The notes under the pieces: model-generated | What the model saw: only the letters and a program-made list of their open reading frames with translations | Databases searched by the model: none | Told to the model about the DNA's origin: nothing | Shown: positions 17,279-26,435 of the stretch, in pieces | Layout: each line of letters starts with the position of its first letter | How positions within the stretch are numbered: the stretch's first letter is position 1 | Assembly (NCBI GenBank): GCA_001885315.1 | Contig: MLPZ01000001.1 | Span: 62,001-126,000 of the forward strand | From: Treponema sp. CETP13 | GTDB taxonomy: Bacteria > Spirochaetota > Spirochaetia > Treponematales > Treponemataceae | Direction of reading: 5' to 3' | DNA: 64,000 bases | Translations under genes and position numbers: made by a program

Positions 17279-18565
17279 TTACTGCGCAAGAATAGCTTTA
17301 CGTTCTTTTTTCGAAAAAGCCATAAGTTGTGGTTCATTTACTATCTCATCGAAATTTATTGATGAAAGAGGAGTTTGTTTCCTTACAAGTGAAGTGTAAA
17401 TTCCCGCCCGTTTTACATCACCAATCATAATAAATCCTTTTAATGTGTCTTTATCTATAAAGAATTTACGATAAGATGGTTTTTTAGCTGGGAGTCCACC
17501 GACAGCAGGACATCCTTTGTAACTTGCATCTACACATTCACCAATATAGGAGCCTGCAGACACAATATGTAAGTCAAAAAATCCAGCTGCATTCATTGCA
17601 AATTCAGTCGTGTATTCCTTTGTTCCACCAGCCATGTTTATACCGGCTGTTTCACCTTCTATGTATGCGTTTGGCATTAATGCAAGCATGTGGCGAGTCC
17701 CGCTTGTCATATCGTCACTGGTAATACAATCACCAGCAGCATAAATGTCGTTTAAGCTTGTTTTGCAATTTTTATCAACTACGATTCCGCGATCTACTTC
17801 TCCACCTGCATTTTCTATAAGCTGAGAGTTAGGTCTAACACCAACAGCACAAATAAGAATATCGAACTCTATTTTGCCATTTCCACTTTTTAGAAGTGCA
17901 GTTCCACCAATATTTTCCCCTTGAACAAATTCTCCAACACTATCATTAAGAACAAAATGTATATTGTGTTTTTCGAGTTCTTCTTGAACAATAGCAGAGC
18001 CTTCTTCGGGCATAACTACAGGTAAAATACGTGGAGCCATTTCTACAATTGTTGTTGATTTAACCCGATCAGCTATGCCTTCGGCACATTTTGTTCCAAT
18101 AAGACCTGCACCAATTATAAGAACTTTAGATTCTGGGGTTAAATATTTTTCAATTTCTAGTGCACTATCTAAGTCCATAAAAGTAAAATATTTTTTTAAG
18201 GTATCAAGTCCGGTCATAGGAGGTACAAAAGGACGGGAACCAGTAGCATTTAACAGTTTTTCATACTCGAGAACTGTTCCGGATGCAAGTGTTACCGTTT
18301 TTTTGTCAGGATCTATTTTTGTAGCTGTTTCTCCAGGCATAAAAGTTACGTTGTTTTTTTCGTAAAAATCTGCGTCACGATATTTCATATGTTCTATATC
18401 GGTTCTGCCCATTAATAAATATGAAATAAGAGGGCGGCCATAACAATGGTGTGATTCAGATGTTACTATAGTGATAGGCTCTGTTTTATCAATTTGTCGA
18501 ATACCTTCGATACAGCCAATAGCGGCTGCGGAGTTTCCTAAAATAAGATACGTAGTTTTTTTCAT
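17279..18565 (-). CDS. FAD/NAD(P)-dependent oxidoreductase of the glutamate synthase operon
   Basis: This 428-residue pyridine nucleotide-disulfide oxidoreductase family protein has an N-terminal FAD motif (YLILGNSAAAIGCIEGIR), a second dinucleotide motif (KVLIIGAGLIGTKCAEGIA near residue 150) and the FAD-contacting IYAAGDC near 280. It has no redox-active CxxxxC pair, so it resembles NAD(P)H:ferredoxin/rubredoxin or nitrite reductase FAD subunits. In context it probably passes electrons from NAD(P)H to the Fe-S protein and on to the FMN synthase subunit. Its ATG overlaps the stop of the Fe-S gene by one base (TAATG). Confidence 0.85.
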   Translation of the reverse strand: MKKTTYLILGNSAAAIGCIEGIRQIDKTEPITIVTSESHHCYGRPLISYLLMGRTDIEHMKYRDADFYEKNNVTFMPGETATKIDPDKKTVTLASGTVLEYEKLLNATGSRPFVPPMTGLDTLKKYFTFMDLDSALEIEKYLTPESKVLIIGAGLIGTKCAEGIADRVKSTTIVEMAPRILPVVMPEEGSAIVQEELEKHNIHFVLNDSVGEFVQGENIGGTALLKSGNGKIEFDILICAVGVRPNSQLIENAGGEVDRGIVVDKNCKTSLNDIYAAGDCITSDDMTSGTRHMLALMPNAYIEGETAGINMAGGTKEYTTEFAMNAAGFFDLHIVSAGSYIGECVDASYKGCPAVGGLPAKKPSYRKFFIDKDTLKGFIMIGDVKRAGIYTSLVRKQTPLSSINFDEIVNEPQLMAFSKKERKAILAQ

Positions 18566-19059
18566 TAGTTAGACTCCTTTTGCTGACCTTCAACTGAACC
18601 TGGAACACCTCTATCTTCATACACAATAGCGTGGTTAGGACATTCTTGAACACAATATGGTTCTCCATGAGAATTATTTGTGCAAAGTTCGCATTTTTGA
18701 ATGACATGTCCACTGCTTGCAGGCATAATACAACCATAAGGGCAAGCTAAAACACAAGTATAGCAACCAACGCATTTGTCAGTATCACATTTAACTATTC
18801 CATCTGTTATGCTTAAAGCTCCAGCTATGCAAGATTTAACACAATATGGTTCTTCGCAGTGACGGCACGAAACTGCAAAATTAATTTTTGTTCCATCTGG
18901 GCCACTCCCACCGTTGTCTTCTACTTGAATGCGAGGGTTTATTTCTTTTCCTTGTAATGCATTGACCATGTCATCTTCGCCTGAATTAGCAAATGCACAA
19001 TAGTATTCGCATAAATGACAGCCTAAGCACCATTCTTCTTTTACATATACACGTTTCAT
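18565..19059 (-). CDS. 4Fe-4S ferredoxin-type electron transfer protein
   Basis: A 164-residue iron-sulfur protein with four Cys groups: CLGCHLCEYYC (residues 11-21), CRHCEEPYCVKSC, CDTDKCVGCYTCVLACPYGC and CELCTNNSHGEPYCVQECP, enough for about four [4Fe-4S] clusters in the HycB/DmsB-like arrangement. It most likely links the FAD oxidoreductase to the glutamate synthase subunit. The start at 19059 is fixed by AAAGGAG 6 bases upstream; an upstream GTG at 19077 is in frame but would include the ribosome site. Confidence 0.87.
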   Translation of the reverse strand: MKRVYVKEEWCLGCHLCEYYCAFANSGEDDMVNALQGKEINPRIQVEDNGGSGPDGTKINFAVSCRHCEEPYCVKSCIAGALSITDGIVKCDTDKCVGCYTCVLACPYGCIMPASSGHVIQKCELCTNNSHGEPYCVQECPNHAIVYEDRGVPGSVEGQQKESN

Positions 19060-19093
19060 AGCAATCTCCTTTACCACCTAGTCATTGGATGGC

Positions 19094-20599
19094 TTACTCA
19101 CCAGCATGGCCAATGCCAAGTATTTTAAGTTCACGGTCAGAAAGTCCTATACCACGCAACATTAGGCGGTTGCCTTTAAGTGCTTCGATAGAGTTAATAC
19201 CCATTCCACCCATCATTTCTTTAATTTCGTGAGTCCAGGCAGTAACTAAGTTTACGAGCCGCCTTGTTCCTTCATCCGGATTTAGTCGTTTTACTAAATC
19301 AGGGCGCTGAGTAGCAATACCCCAGTTACATTTACCTGTTTGACAGGTTCGACATAAATGACAGCCGAGCGCCATAAGAGCAGAAGTTGCTATATAACAA
19401 CAATCGGCGCCAAGTGCAATAGCTTTTACAACGTCAGCACTTGAACGAATAGAACCACCAACAATTATTGAAACTTGATCTCTAATACCTTCTTCTCGAA
19501 GACGTTGATCAACAGAAGCCAGTGCTAATTCAATAGGAATACCAACATTATCACGAATACGAGTAGGGGCAGCACCGGTGCCTCCTCTAAAACCATCAAT
19601 GGAAATAATATCAGCCCCACTTCGAGCAACACCAGAAGCAATAGCTGCAACATTATGAACAGCCGCAATCTTTACGATAACGGGCTTTGTATAGTTAGAA
19701 GCTTCTTTTAAGCTAAATACCAATTGACGTAAATCTTCAATAGAATAAATATCGTGATGTGGAGCTGGAGAAATAGCATCACTACCTTGAGGAATCATAC
19801 GTGTTGCAGAAACTTCTGCTCCAATTTTTGTTCCAGGTAAATGTCCACCAATACCAGGTTTTGCACCTTGCCCCATTTTAATCTCAATTGCACAACCTGC
19901 CATTAAAAAGTCTTTATGAACTCCAAAACGACCAGATGCAACTTGAACAATAGTATTTTTACCATATTTGTAAAAATCTTTATGCAATCCACCTTCACCG
20001 GTGTTGTAACAAATACCTAATTCTGTTGCTGCTCTGGCTAAAGATTCATGAGCGTTATAACTAATAGAACCGTAACTCATAGCAGAAAACATAATAGGAA
20101 CAGATAAATCTATATGAGGAGGACGTTTTGTAACTAATTTACCATTTTCATCTCGAGTGATTTTTTCTGGCTTTTTACCCAGAGAAACTTTTGTTTCCAT
20201 AGGTTCTCTAAGTGGGTCAATACTAGGATTGGTTACTTGAGAAGCATTAATAAGCATTTTGTCCCAATAAATAGGAGGTTTTGCTGGGTTTCCCATACTT
20301 GAGAGTAAAACTCCACCGCTTTCAGCTTGGCGATATACCTCATAAATAGTCTGTTGAGACCAGTTTAAATTTTCTTTGAGTTGATTTGGATTTTTAACAA
20401 TTTTAAGTGCATGGGTTGGGCAAATGGATACACAACGCTGACAATCAACACATTTACTTTCGTCGGCACGCATAATTCCGCGTTTTGGATCAAAGAAATG
20501 CACCTCATTAGCACATTGGCGTTCACATGCTCGACACTGTATACAACGATCTTGATCGCGTATAACGTCAAATTCGGGTTGGCAATAATCTATAGACAT
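19094..20599 (-). CDS. Glutamate synthase, FMN-binding domain protein with N-terminal ferredoxin domain
   Basis: The 501-residue protein is the central synthase domain that aminates 2-oxoglutarate. Residues 15-75 hold two [4Fe-4S] motifs (CIQCRACERQC and CVDCQRCVSICP), as in archaeal-type GltB. The FMN barrel follows with MSYGSISYNAHESLARAA, GEGGLH, IKMGQGAKPGIGGHLPG, DIYSIEDLRQL, FRGGTGAAPT, IIVGGSIR and a Cys-rich CHLCRTCQTGKCNWGIATQ that binds the 3Fe-4S cluster. The amidotransferase and GXGXG domains are separate genes in the same operon. The start lies within the last codons of the preceding gene (10-base overlap), with AGGGAGA upstream. Confidence 0.93.
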   Translation of the reverse strand: MSIDYCQPEFDVIRDQDRCIQCRACERQCANEVHFFDPKRGIMRADESKCVDCQRCVSICPTHALKIVKNPNQLKENLNWSQQTIYEVYRQAESGGVLLSSMGNPAKPPIYWDKMLINASQVTNPSIDPLREPMETKVSLGKKPEKITRDENGKLVTKRPPHIDLSVPIMFSAMSYGSISYNAHESLARAATELGICYNTGEGGLHKDFYKYGKNTIVQVASGRFGVHKDFLMAGCAIEIKMGQGAKPGIGGHLPGTKIGAEVSATRMIPQGSDAISPAPHHDIYSIEDLRQLVFSLKEASNYTKPVIVKIAAVHNVAAIASGVARSGADIISIDGFRGGTGAAPTRIRDNVGIPIELALASVDQRLREEGIRDQVSIIVGGSIRSSADVVKAIALGADCCYIATSALMALGCHLCRTCQTGKCNWGIATQRPDLVKRLNPDEGTRRLVNLVTAWTHEIKEMMGGMGINSIEALKGNRLMLRGIGLSDRELKILGIGHAGE

Positions 20600-21696
20600 T
20601 GGGCAATTCTCCCTTTTTCGTTAAGTTTTACAATAACTGCTTCTCCACCTTTTGGACTCCAAACATTTTCTACATTTGGTTCAATTACGCGGATAGCGCA
20701 TTCTTCACTTGCAAAATACATCATGTCGCCTTTTTCGGCAGCAACCATAGAGCGAAGTTTTAGGCGATCGTTAAGAGCCATTAGCCCACCATTATATCCA
20801 AGTAAAATAGAGAAAGGTCCTGTAATAAGCATTTCAGGATATACTTCACGTAAAAATGATAATTGTTCTCTTTCTTCTTTTGGCATTTTTTCTATTGTGG
20901 ACCAAAAAGGTGCTGCTACAATTTTTGCTGCTTCTTCTAAAGAAAAATTTTCTTTACGTACTAAATAGTCAAAAATATAGGTTATAACTTCTGTATCAGT
21001 TAAAAGATCGCATTTGTAACCAAACATTTCTATAAAGCGCCTATTTGAATCATAACTAGAAATTTCACCGTTATGGACAATAGTCATGTCGAGAAGGGCA
21101 AAAGGATGTGCTCCACCCCACCAACCTGGTGTATTTGTAGGATAGCGTCCATGAGCTGTCCAACAATACCCAGAATATTGATCTAGTTCGTAAAACTCCC
21201 CAATATCTTCTGGAAAACCTACGGCTTTAAAAACTCCCATGTTTTTCCCGCTAGAAAATACATATGCGCCTTCAATTTTAGAATTAATGTGAATAACGCA
21301 ACGTGAGGTAAACTCTTGTTCTTCAAGTTGACTTGATTGTAATCTAACATGCAAAGGAGTTACAAAATAACGCCATATAAGTGGTGCATCGGTAATATTT
21401 TTATGCTGTTTTGTAGGAATTTTTGATAAATTAATAATATCAAAATGTTGTTCTAAATAAAGTTCACATTCATGTTTTGCTTCGATTGAATCATAAAAAA
21501 TATGAAAAGCATAATAATCTTTATATTCTGGATATATACCATAACCCGCAAAACCACCACCAAGACCATTTGATCTATCGTGCATTGTTGCAATTGAAGT
21601 AATTATGTCTCTTCCTGAAAAGCGCTTGCCATCTCGAGAAAAAATTCCTGAAATAGCGCAGCCAGACGGAATTCTTATTTCGCCTTCTTTCTTCAT
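20590..21696 (-). CDS. Class II glutamine amidotransferase of a split glutamate synthase
   Basis: The 368-residue protein is the Ntn-type glutaminase domain that releases ammonia for the synthase. The likely nucleophile is Cys13 in IPSGCAISGIFS; it would have to become N-terminal by removal of 12 residues, as in GltB precursors. The region SGYCWTAHGRYPTNTPGWWGGAHPFALLDMTIVHNGEISSYD carries the class II motifs (RYPT, the glutamine-binding NGE, and AHPF). It corresponds to the GlxB/GltB1 type. I chose the ATG at 21696 (AGGGAGA just upstream) over in-frame starts at 21717 and 21741, which would overlap asnB. Confidence 0.88.
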   Translation of the reverse strand: MKKEGEIRIPSGCAISGIFSRDGKRFSGRDIITSIATMHDRSNGLGGGFAGYGIYPEYKDYYAFHIFYDSIEAKHECELYLEQHFDIINLSKIPTKQHKNITDAPLIWRYFVTPLHVRLQSSQLEEQEFTSRCVIHINSKIEGAYVFSSGKNMGVFKAVGFPEDIGEFYELDQYSGYCWTAHGRYPTNTPGWWGGAHPFALLDMTIVHNGEISSYDSNRRFIEMFGYKCDLLTDTEVITYIFDYLVRKENFSLEEAAKIVAAPFWSTIEKMPKEEREQLSFLREVYPEMLITGPFSILLGYNGGLMALNDRLKLRSMVAAEKGDMMYFASEECAIRVIEPNVENVWSPKGGEAVIVKLNEKGRIAQCL

Positions 21697-21697
21697 G

Positions 21698-23434
21698 TTA
21701 TTCTCCCTTATATGCATCTTCGTGCACGCCTGCAACGGCACGACCAGATGGTTCGTTCATTGTTTTAAATGCTGCATCCCATTCAAGTGCTATTGCAGTA
21801 GAGCAGGCTACCGAAGCTTCTTGTGGAACAGTTTTTGCTGCTGTTTCTGATGGAAAATGTGCAGTAAAAATAGAGCGATAGTAATATTCTTCTTTTGTTT
21901 TTGGTGTATTATGAGGGAAACGCTTTGCAGCAGCTTCAAATTGAGCGTCTGTTACTTTTTGAGACGTCATTTCTTTTAATGTATCAATCCAGTTGTACCC
22001 AACCCCATCAGAAAATTGTTCTTTTTGTCGCCAAGTAATACTCTCTGGTAAATAGTCTTCGAAAGCTTTACGTAGAATCCATTTTTCGACACGATCTTTA
22101 CCACCATGTCCATCATTACACATTTTATCTTTTGGATTTAAGCGCATTGCAACGTCCATAAATTCTTTATCTAAGAATGGCACACGGCCTTCGATTCCCC
22201 ATGCTGCAAGCGATTTATTAGCTCGTAAACAGTCATAAGAGTGTAACTTAGAAAGTTTTCGAACTGTTTCTTCATGAAATTCTTTTGCATTTGGAGCTTT
22301 ATGAAAGTATAAATATCCTCCAAAAAGTTCATCTGCCCCTTCCCCAGAAAGAACCATTTTTATTCCCATTGATTTAATAACACGGGCAAGTAAATACATA
22401 GGGGTAGACGCTCTAATTGTTGTAATATCGTACGTTTCTAAATGATATATAACATCGCTTAGAGCATCGAGCGCTTCTTGAATAGTAAAATGAACTTCAT
22501 GATGAACGGTTCCAATAAAGTCAGCTGCTTTTTGTGCTGCAATAAGATCGGGAGATCCTTCTAATCCAATTGCAAAACTGTGTAATCGAGGCCACCATGC
22601 TTCTTTTGTATCATTACTTTCAATACGCTTGTTAGCAAATTTTTGTGTAATTGCAGCGGTAATAGAAGAATCTAGTCCTCCAGAAAGCAAAACGCCGTAT
22701 GGAACATCACTCATGAGTTGCCGTTTTACAGCGGCTATAAGAGCTGAACGTAATTCTTCAATACTCGATGTGTTGTCTTTTACAGCATCATATTTTTCCC
22801 AATCTCGTTTGTACCATTTTTTTGGTGCTGTATCGGTGCTAAAATAATATGTTCCAGGTAAAAATTCTTCTATTGTGTAGCAAATCCCTTCGAGTGCTTT
22901 TAATTCACTTGCAACATAATAGCGACCATCAGCATCCCATCCTTGATATAAAGGAATAATACCCATGTGATCGCGTGCAATTAGATACGCATTTTTTTTG
23001 CTATCATACAGAGCAAATGAAAAAATACCATTTAAGTCGTCTAAAAAGTCGACTCCTTTATCTTCATATAATGCAAGAATTGGTTCACAATCGCTTTGTG
23101 TTTTAAATTTATATTCTTTACCACAAAAAGTTTTAGTGCCAGGAGTATATCGTGCTCTAATTTCTTTATGATTATAAATTTCACCATTAACAGCAAGAAT
23201 AATAGTATTATCCTTATTTGTAAGGGGTTGTTTCCCTGAAAGTGGATCGACAATTGCTAATCTTTCGTGACTAATGATTGCGTTTTCGCCGGTATAGATG
23301 CCAGACCAATCTGGACCACGGTGACGAATTTTTTTTGACATAGATAAAATCTGTGTTCGTAATGTTTCTTTCATGCCTTCGTCTACAGGTACAGAAGCGT
23401 TTTTTATGTCAAACGCGCCTACAAAACCACACAT
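21698..23434 (-). CDS. asnB: Asparagine synthase (glutamine-hydrolysing)
   Basis: A 578-residue enzyme making asparagine from aspartate, glutamine and ATP. The N-terminus MCGFVGAF exposes the catalytic Cys after Met removal; RHRGPDWSG, SHERLAIVDP and NGEIYNHKEIR are glutaminase motifs. The synthetase half has the pyrophosphatase motif GVLLSGGLDSSI (near residue 235), SGEGADELFGGY and VPFLDKEF. The sequence is close to the AsnB type of E. coli. It is the first gene of the glutamate synthase operon, next gene 1 base away, so asparagine and glutamate synthesis share a transcript and the upstream leader. Confidence 0.95.
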   Translation of the reverse strand: MCGFVGAFDIKNASVPVDEGMKETLRTQILSMSKKIRHRGPDWSGIYTGENAIISHERLAIVDPLSGKQPLTNKDNTIILAVNGEIYNHKEIRARYTPGTKTFCGKEYKFKTQSDCEPILALYEDKGVDFLDDLNGIFSFALYDSKKNAYLIARDHMGIIPLYQGWDADGRYYVASELKALEGICYTIEEFLPGTYYFSTDTAPKKWYKRDWEKYDAVKDNTSSIEELRSALIAAVKRQLMSDVPYGVLLSGGLDSSITAAITQKFANKRIESNDTKEAWWPRLHSFAIGLEGSPDLIAAQKAADFIGTVHHEVHFTIQEALDALSDVIYHLETYDITTIRASTPMYLLARVIKSMGIKMVLSGEGADELFGGYLYFHKAPNAKEFHEETVRKLSKLHSYDCLRANKSLAAWGIEGRVPFLDKEFMDVAMRLNPKDKMCNDGHGGKDRVEKWILRKAFEDYLPESITWRQKEQFSDGVGYNWIDTLKEMTSQKVTDAQFEAAAKRFPHNTPKTKEEYYYRSIFTAHFPSETAAKTVPQEASVACSTAIALEWDAAFKTMNEPSGRAVAGVHEDAYKGE

Positions 23435-23448
23435 AGTAACCTCTCTTT

Positions 23449-23464
23449 TACCCTAAATAGGGTA
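23449..23464. repeat. 16-bp palindrome in the asnB 5' untranslated region
   Basis: TACCCTAAATAGGGTA is a perfect palindrome between the asnB leader terminator and its ribosome site. TAGGGTA occurs again just upstream of the asnB promoter -35 (near 23600). It could be an operator or a small RNA hairpin. Confidence 0.4.
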
Positions 23465-23495
23465 GCTTTTGCGCGTTTTACTAAACGCAATAGAT

Positions 23496-23557
23496 TTAAA
23501 AAAAGAGAAGGCGCCCGTAGATATATTTTAAAACATATTCTACGGACGCCTTTGTCC
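23496..23557 (-). promoter_or_regulatory. Hexaloop/terminator leader of the asnB-glutamate synthase operon (ANTAR-type)
   Basis: Read on the minus strand, GGAC-AAAGGC-GTCC (23557 to 23544) forms a small hairpin with hexaloop AAAGGC, having A at position 1 and G at position 4. The loop end and 3' arm also begin an intrinsic terminator: GGCGTCCGTAG pairs with CTACGGGCGCC (11 bp, one G-U) and is followed by TTCTCTTTTTTT. The two structures exclude each other, as in leaders controlled by ANTAR antiterminators. The hairpin starts about 6 bases after the predicted RNA start. Confidence 0.78.
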
Positions 23558-23569
23558 TTTCTGTGTATA

Positions 23570-23599
23570 TTTATACGCTAAATTTGCATAAAAAGTCAA
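23570..23599 (-). promoter_or_regulatory. Promoter of the asnB-glutamate synthase operon
   Basis: On the minus strand TTGACT (23599-23594), 18 bases, then TATAAA (23575-23570). The predicted RNA begins near 23563, just before the hexaloop hairpin. Confidence 0.7.
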
Positions 23600-23653
23600 T
23601 AGGGTAGAAATAATGGGGTAAATTTAGATTATAGCACTAACTTTTTTGTGGTT

Positions 23654-24421
23654 TTATTTTCCGCTAAGAACCTTTACAAACAAGAGCACAAGAACTGTAA
23701 CAATAACAGGACGAACATATTTTCCCCCATCTTTAATCACAAGTCCAGAACCGCAATAATTTCCTGCAATACTACACAAAGCTGCAACACTGCCGAGTAT
23801 CCATAAAACTTTGTCTCCGGTAATAAAGGTTGCAAGGGCAGCTGCATTAGAAGCCCAATTTATGCATTTTGTATTTCCAGCAGCCTTGCGCTCGTCGAAG
23901 CCTAAAATACTCGTAAAAACCAGCATAAGAAAGGTTCCTGTTCCTGGTCCATAGAATCCATCATACATTCCAATGAATAGAGACGCAATAATGGCAATAA
24001 TGAGCTGTATTTTTAGAGTAAAATGTCTAGGTTTGATTTTTTGTCTTTTACTGCGAAAAATGACGACCATTGCAACAATAGGAAGAATAACAAGAAGAAT
24101 TTTTTTTAGTATTTCGTCTTGAGCAATTAGTGCAAGTCGTGCTCCTGTAGCAGATCCAATAAGAGCTGCTATAACAGTAGGCAAAATAAAAACCTTTTCG
24201 TAACATTTATTTTTTAGATATCGACCGGTTGCAATTGTAGAACCACAAAAAGAAGAGAGCTTGTTTGTCGCAAGCGCATTGTGTACTGGTAATCCTGCAA
24301 AAAGATAGGCAGGAAGAGATATGATTCCGCCTCCTCCAGCAATTGAGTCGACAAATCCAGCTAAAAAAACAAGAGGACATACAATAATAAAGGTTAAAGG
24401 AGTCAACGGTAATGTGTTCAT
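23654..24421 (-). CDS. TSUP-family (TauE/SafE) anion permease
   Basis: A 255-residue integral membrane protein with 7-8 hydrophobic segments. FLAGFVDSIAGGGGIISLPAYL near the N-terminus and the repeated-half motif IGMYDGFYGPGTGTFLMLVF with NTKCINWASNAAAL near residue 190 define the TSUP family, which moves sulfite, sulfonates or other organic anions. The substrate cannot be read from sequence. It stands alone downstream of decayed genes. I see no clear terminator beyond its 3' end. Confidence 0.87.
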   Translation of the reverse strand: MNTLPLTPLTFIIVCPLVFLAGFVDSIAGGGGIISLPAYLFAGLPVHNALATNKLSSFCGSTIATGRYLKNKCYEKVFILPTVIAALIGSATGARLALIAQDEILKKILLVILPIVAMVVIFRSKRQKIKPRHFTLKIQLIIAIIASLFIGMYDGFYGPGTGTFLMLVFTSILGFDERKAAGNTKCINWASNAAALATFITGDKVLWILGSVAALCSIAGNYCGSGLVIKDGGKYVRPVIVTVLVLLFVKVLSGK

Positions 24422-24518
24422 ATTTATAGGGAGTAATTCTAAAGAATACCATTGATAGATGCAAGTAGGGAGAAGGGGGTAGAATTAAAAAGTAACTCCC
24501 CTATGACTCTTTTTTTTG

Positions 24519-24703
24519 CTACAATGGGGTTCCTCTGACTAACAATATAGGTACATCTACTTCATGTTTTAGATGATTGGATACACTCCCATAAAGTACA
24601 TCAGAAAAAAACTTATGCCCATGGGTTGCCATTGCAACAAGATCGTACGTTCCTTTATTTATTTCTTTTACGAGTTCAATTTCTGGCTTTCCACTGTATG
24701 TTG
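24519..24703 (-). pseudogene. Universal stress protein (UspA) 3' remnant
   Basis: The minus strand encodes only the last third of a UspA-type protein: GTYDLVAMATHGHKFFSDVLYGSVSNH and DVPILLVRGTPL, ending at TAG (24519-24521). The ATP-binding GxxGHxxx-type segment is recognisable, but the N-terminal two thirds are missing. The upstream side runs, in another frame, into the C-terminus of the MFS gene, so a deletion joined the two genes near 24700. The rest of 24422-24518 shows no gene. Confidence 0.78.
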
Positions 24704-25943
24704 TTCAAACCTTTTGCAACTTACCTTTCGTGAAAAATAGAAACTACTTAAAATAAGAACACTTGTAAAAATAAAAATTACTGTATATCCAAAATTGTGA
24801 ATAACTATTCCGGCAAGCACAGGATACAAAATGACGCCAATGCTGCCTAACCCAGATAATCCTGTGTAAATTGCTCTATTCTCATCTGTTGATATCTCTA
24901 AAAGTATACCGGGTAAAGATATTTGGCGGGAAGCAAGTACTATGCCAGAGAGAAAAAAGAGAGAAATATATAAGGACTTGTTGCCATGAAAAAGAAGCGG
25001 CAGTACTGGAAGAAGCGCTCCTGATATAATAAAAATGGATAAAATACCTTTGTAACGTTGCCCCTTCGAAGCAAAACGGTAGATAAGCGTCGAAACTATC
25101 ATTCCGAAGACTTGTAGAATGAGAAAGTTTCCAGTATCTGCACTCGTTAGCCCAAAATTAGTTTTTGCATACGCAATTAAAAAAGGAATAATAGCAAAGC
25201 CTATACTCACCAAATTTGTAAGATACAAATAATTACGTAAATTTTTATCTTTGACAAAAGCATCTTTTAGTAGTGTAATTCTTTTTCCTAAAGATAATTT
25301 TTCTTTTATCTCTATGGGCTCTTCTTTTATAATTAAGAAACCGATTGTTGCAATAAGTAGTAGTATTCCTGCAATAAGAAAAAGCACACTATAATTTTTT
25401 GGATATGATAATAGCTGAAGTGCTTGCCGAGCAAGGATAGCAGATGCCAGAATTCCTACGCTTGCCAATGTTTGTTTTACAATAAAAAAACTTTTTCGCG
25501 ATTTAAGCTCAATTGCTTTTCCTAGAATATCCATTATATGCTATTCCAGCAAAAGCACCCGAGAAAGAAAAAATAGTCATAAGAATTAAAATTAAACCAA
25601 TTATAACCGTACTGGATAATAGACCTGCATAAGCAAGTACAATACCCATAGATAGTAAGGCTAGAACACGCAAATAAATACCCGTAAGAAGATACTTTTT
25701 TTTCGTTTCTCGGTGAGTTTGAAAAGAAGCAAAAAATATTCCCATAAATCCATTTCCACCAACCATTATAGCAGTTAAAATTCCAAGATGAACAGGAGTT
25801 CCACCGGATTGAATAAGCATGGTGGGGATTACGGTATTAACATCCATAAATTTTTGAGCAAGAGATAGAAAAATCGCATGCCAAATAAAAGCTTTATAAT
25901 TTTTTTTAAGTATATTAGGATTCATTAATTGATTCTTTGACAA
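24668..25943 (-). pseudogene. Major facilitator superfamily transporter, frameshifted and 3'-fused
   Basis: Two frames encode one MFS protein. The 5' frame (25943-25509) gives about four helices and ends ...AFAGIAYNGYSRKSN; the 3' frame (25534-24668) resumes with MDILGKAIELKSRKSFFIVKQTLASVG and eight helices. Removing the base at 25535 gives the natural join GIAYMDILGKAIE, so this is a single-base insertion, not at a homopolymer. The last residues (EQHTVESQKLNS) are read in an alternative frame of the usp remnant, so the natural C-terminus is also lost. The protein would be an exporter-like MFS carrier of unknown substrate. Confidence 0.78.
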
Positions 25944-26262
25944 ATTGAATTATTTTTTCGTGAGAGATGCTGCTTTTTTCTGTAGGAATCTGAAAAGTAA
26001 CAATACCGGCACTTTTAAGATATTCTTGAGAACGTGCTCCCATGGCACTTCCTACCCAAATCTGACAATCTGGAAGAACCTGTTGTATTTCTTTGGCATT
26101 GGCATGTTGATGCCATTCGTAGAAAGGATTTCCCCTAAGCTCAATTGGTTTTCCGGAATAATCGTAGATTTTAAAATAGAAAGATTGACCAAAATGATCT
26201 TTTTGTAAATCTTTATTTTTATCTAGTCCCATGGCAATTCGTTTAATTTTAGGTTCTGACAT
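25915..26262 (-). CDS. NifX/NifB-type iron-molybdenum cofactor-binding domain protein
   Basis: A 115-residue single-domain protein of the dinitrogenase iron-molybdenum cofactor family (MKIA-like start KRIAMGLDKNKDLQKDHFGQSFYFKIYDY, then VLPDCQIWVGSAMGARSQEYLKSAGI). Members without nitrogenase genes, as here, are thought to bind or carry metal clusters. It overlaps the start of the MFS pseudogene by 29 bases. A related domain is fused to DUF134 at 49605-50342. Confidence 0.82.
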   Translation of the reverse strand: MSEPKIKRIAMGLDKNKDLQKDHFGQSFYFKIYDYSGKPIELRGNPFYEWHQHANAKEIQQVLPDCQIWVGSAMGARSQEYLKSAGIVTFQIPTEKSSISHEKIIQFVKESINES

Positions 26263-26435
26263 GAAATTCTCCTATTATAAGTTAGTTTTTTTTAACATTC
26301 ACTTAACAACAATTTAATACTTTTGTCAATATGTTAGAATAAGATAACTTTGTGTGTATCGAGTGTTTCTTATTTTACAGTATTTTGTTTGTGTGTTACA
26401 ATTCTTGAATAGTTTCTAACTGTCACATATATAAA

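Noticed and set aside
23654-24421. Link of the TSUP permease to the glutamate synthase operon
   Set aside because: Although on the same strand and upstream, a terminator-bearing leader and an independent promoter separate it from asnB.
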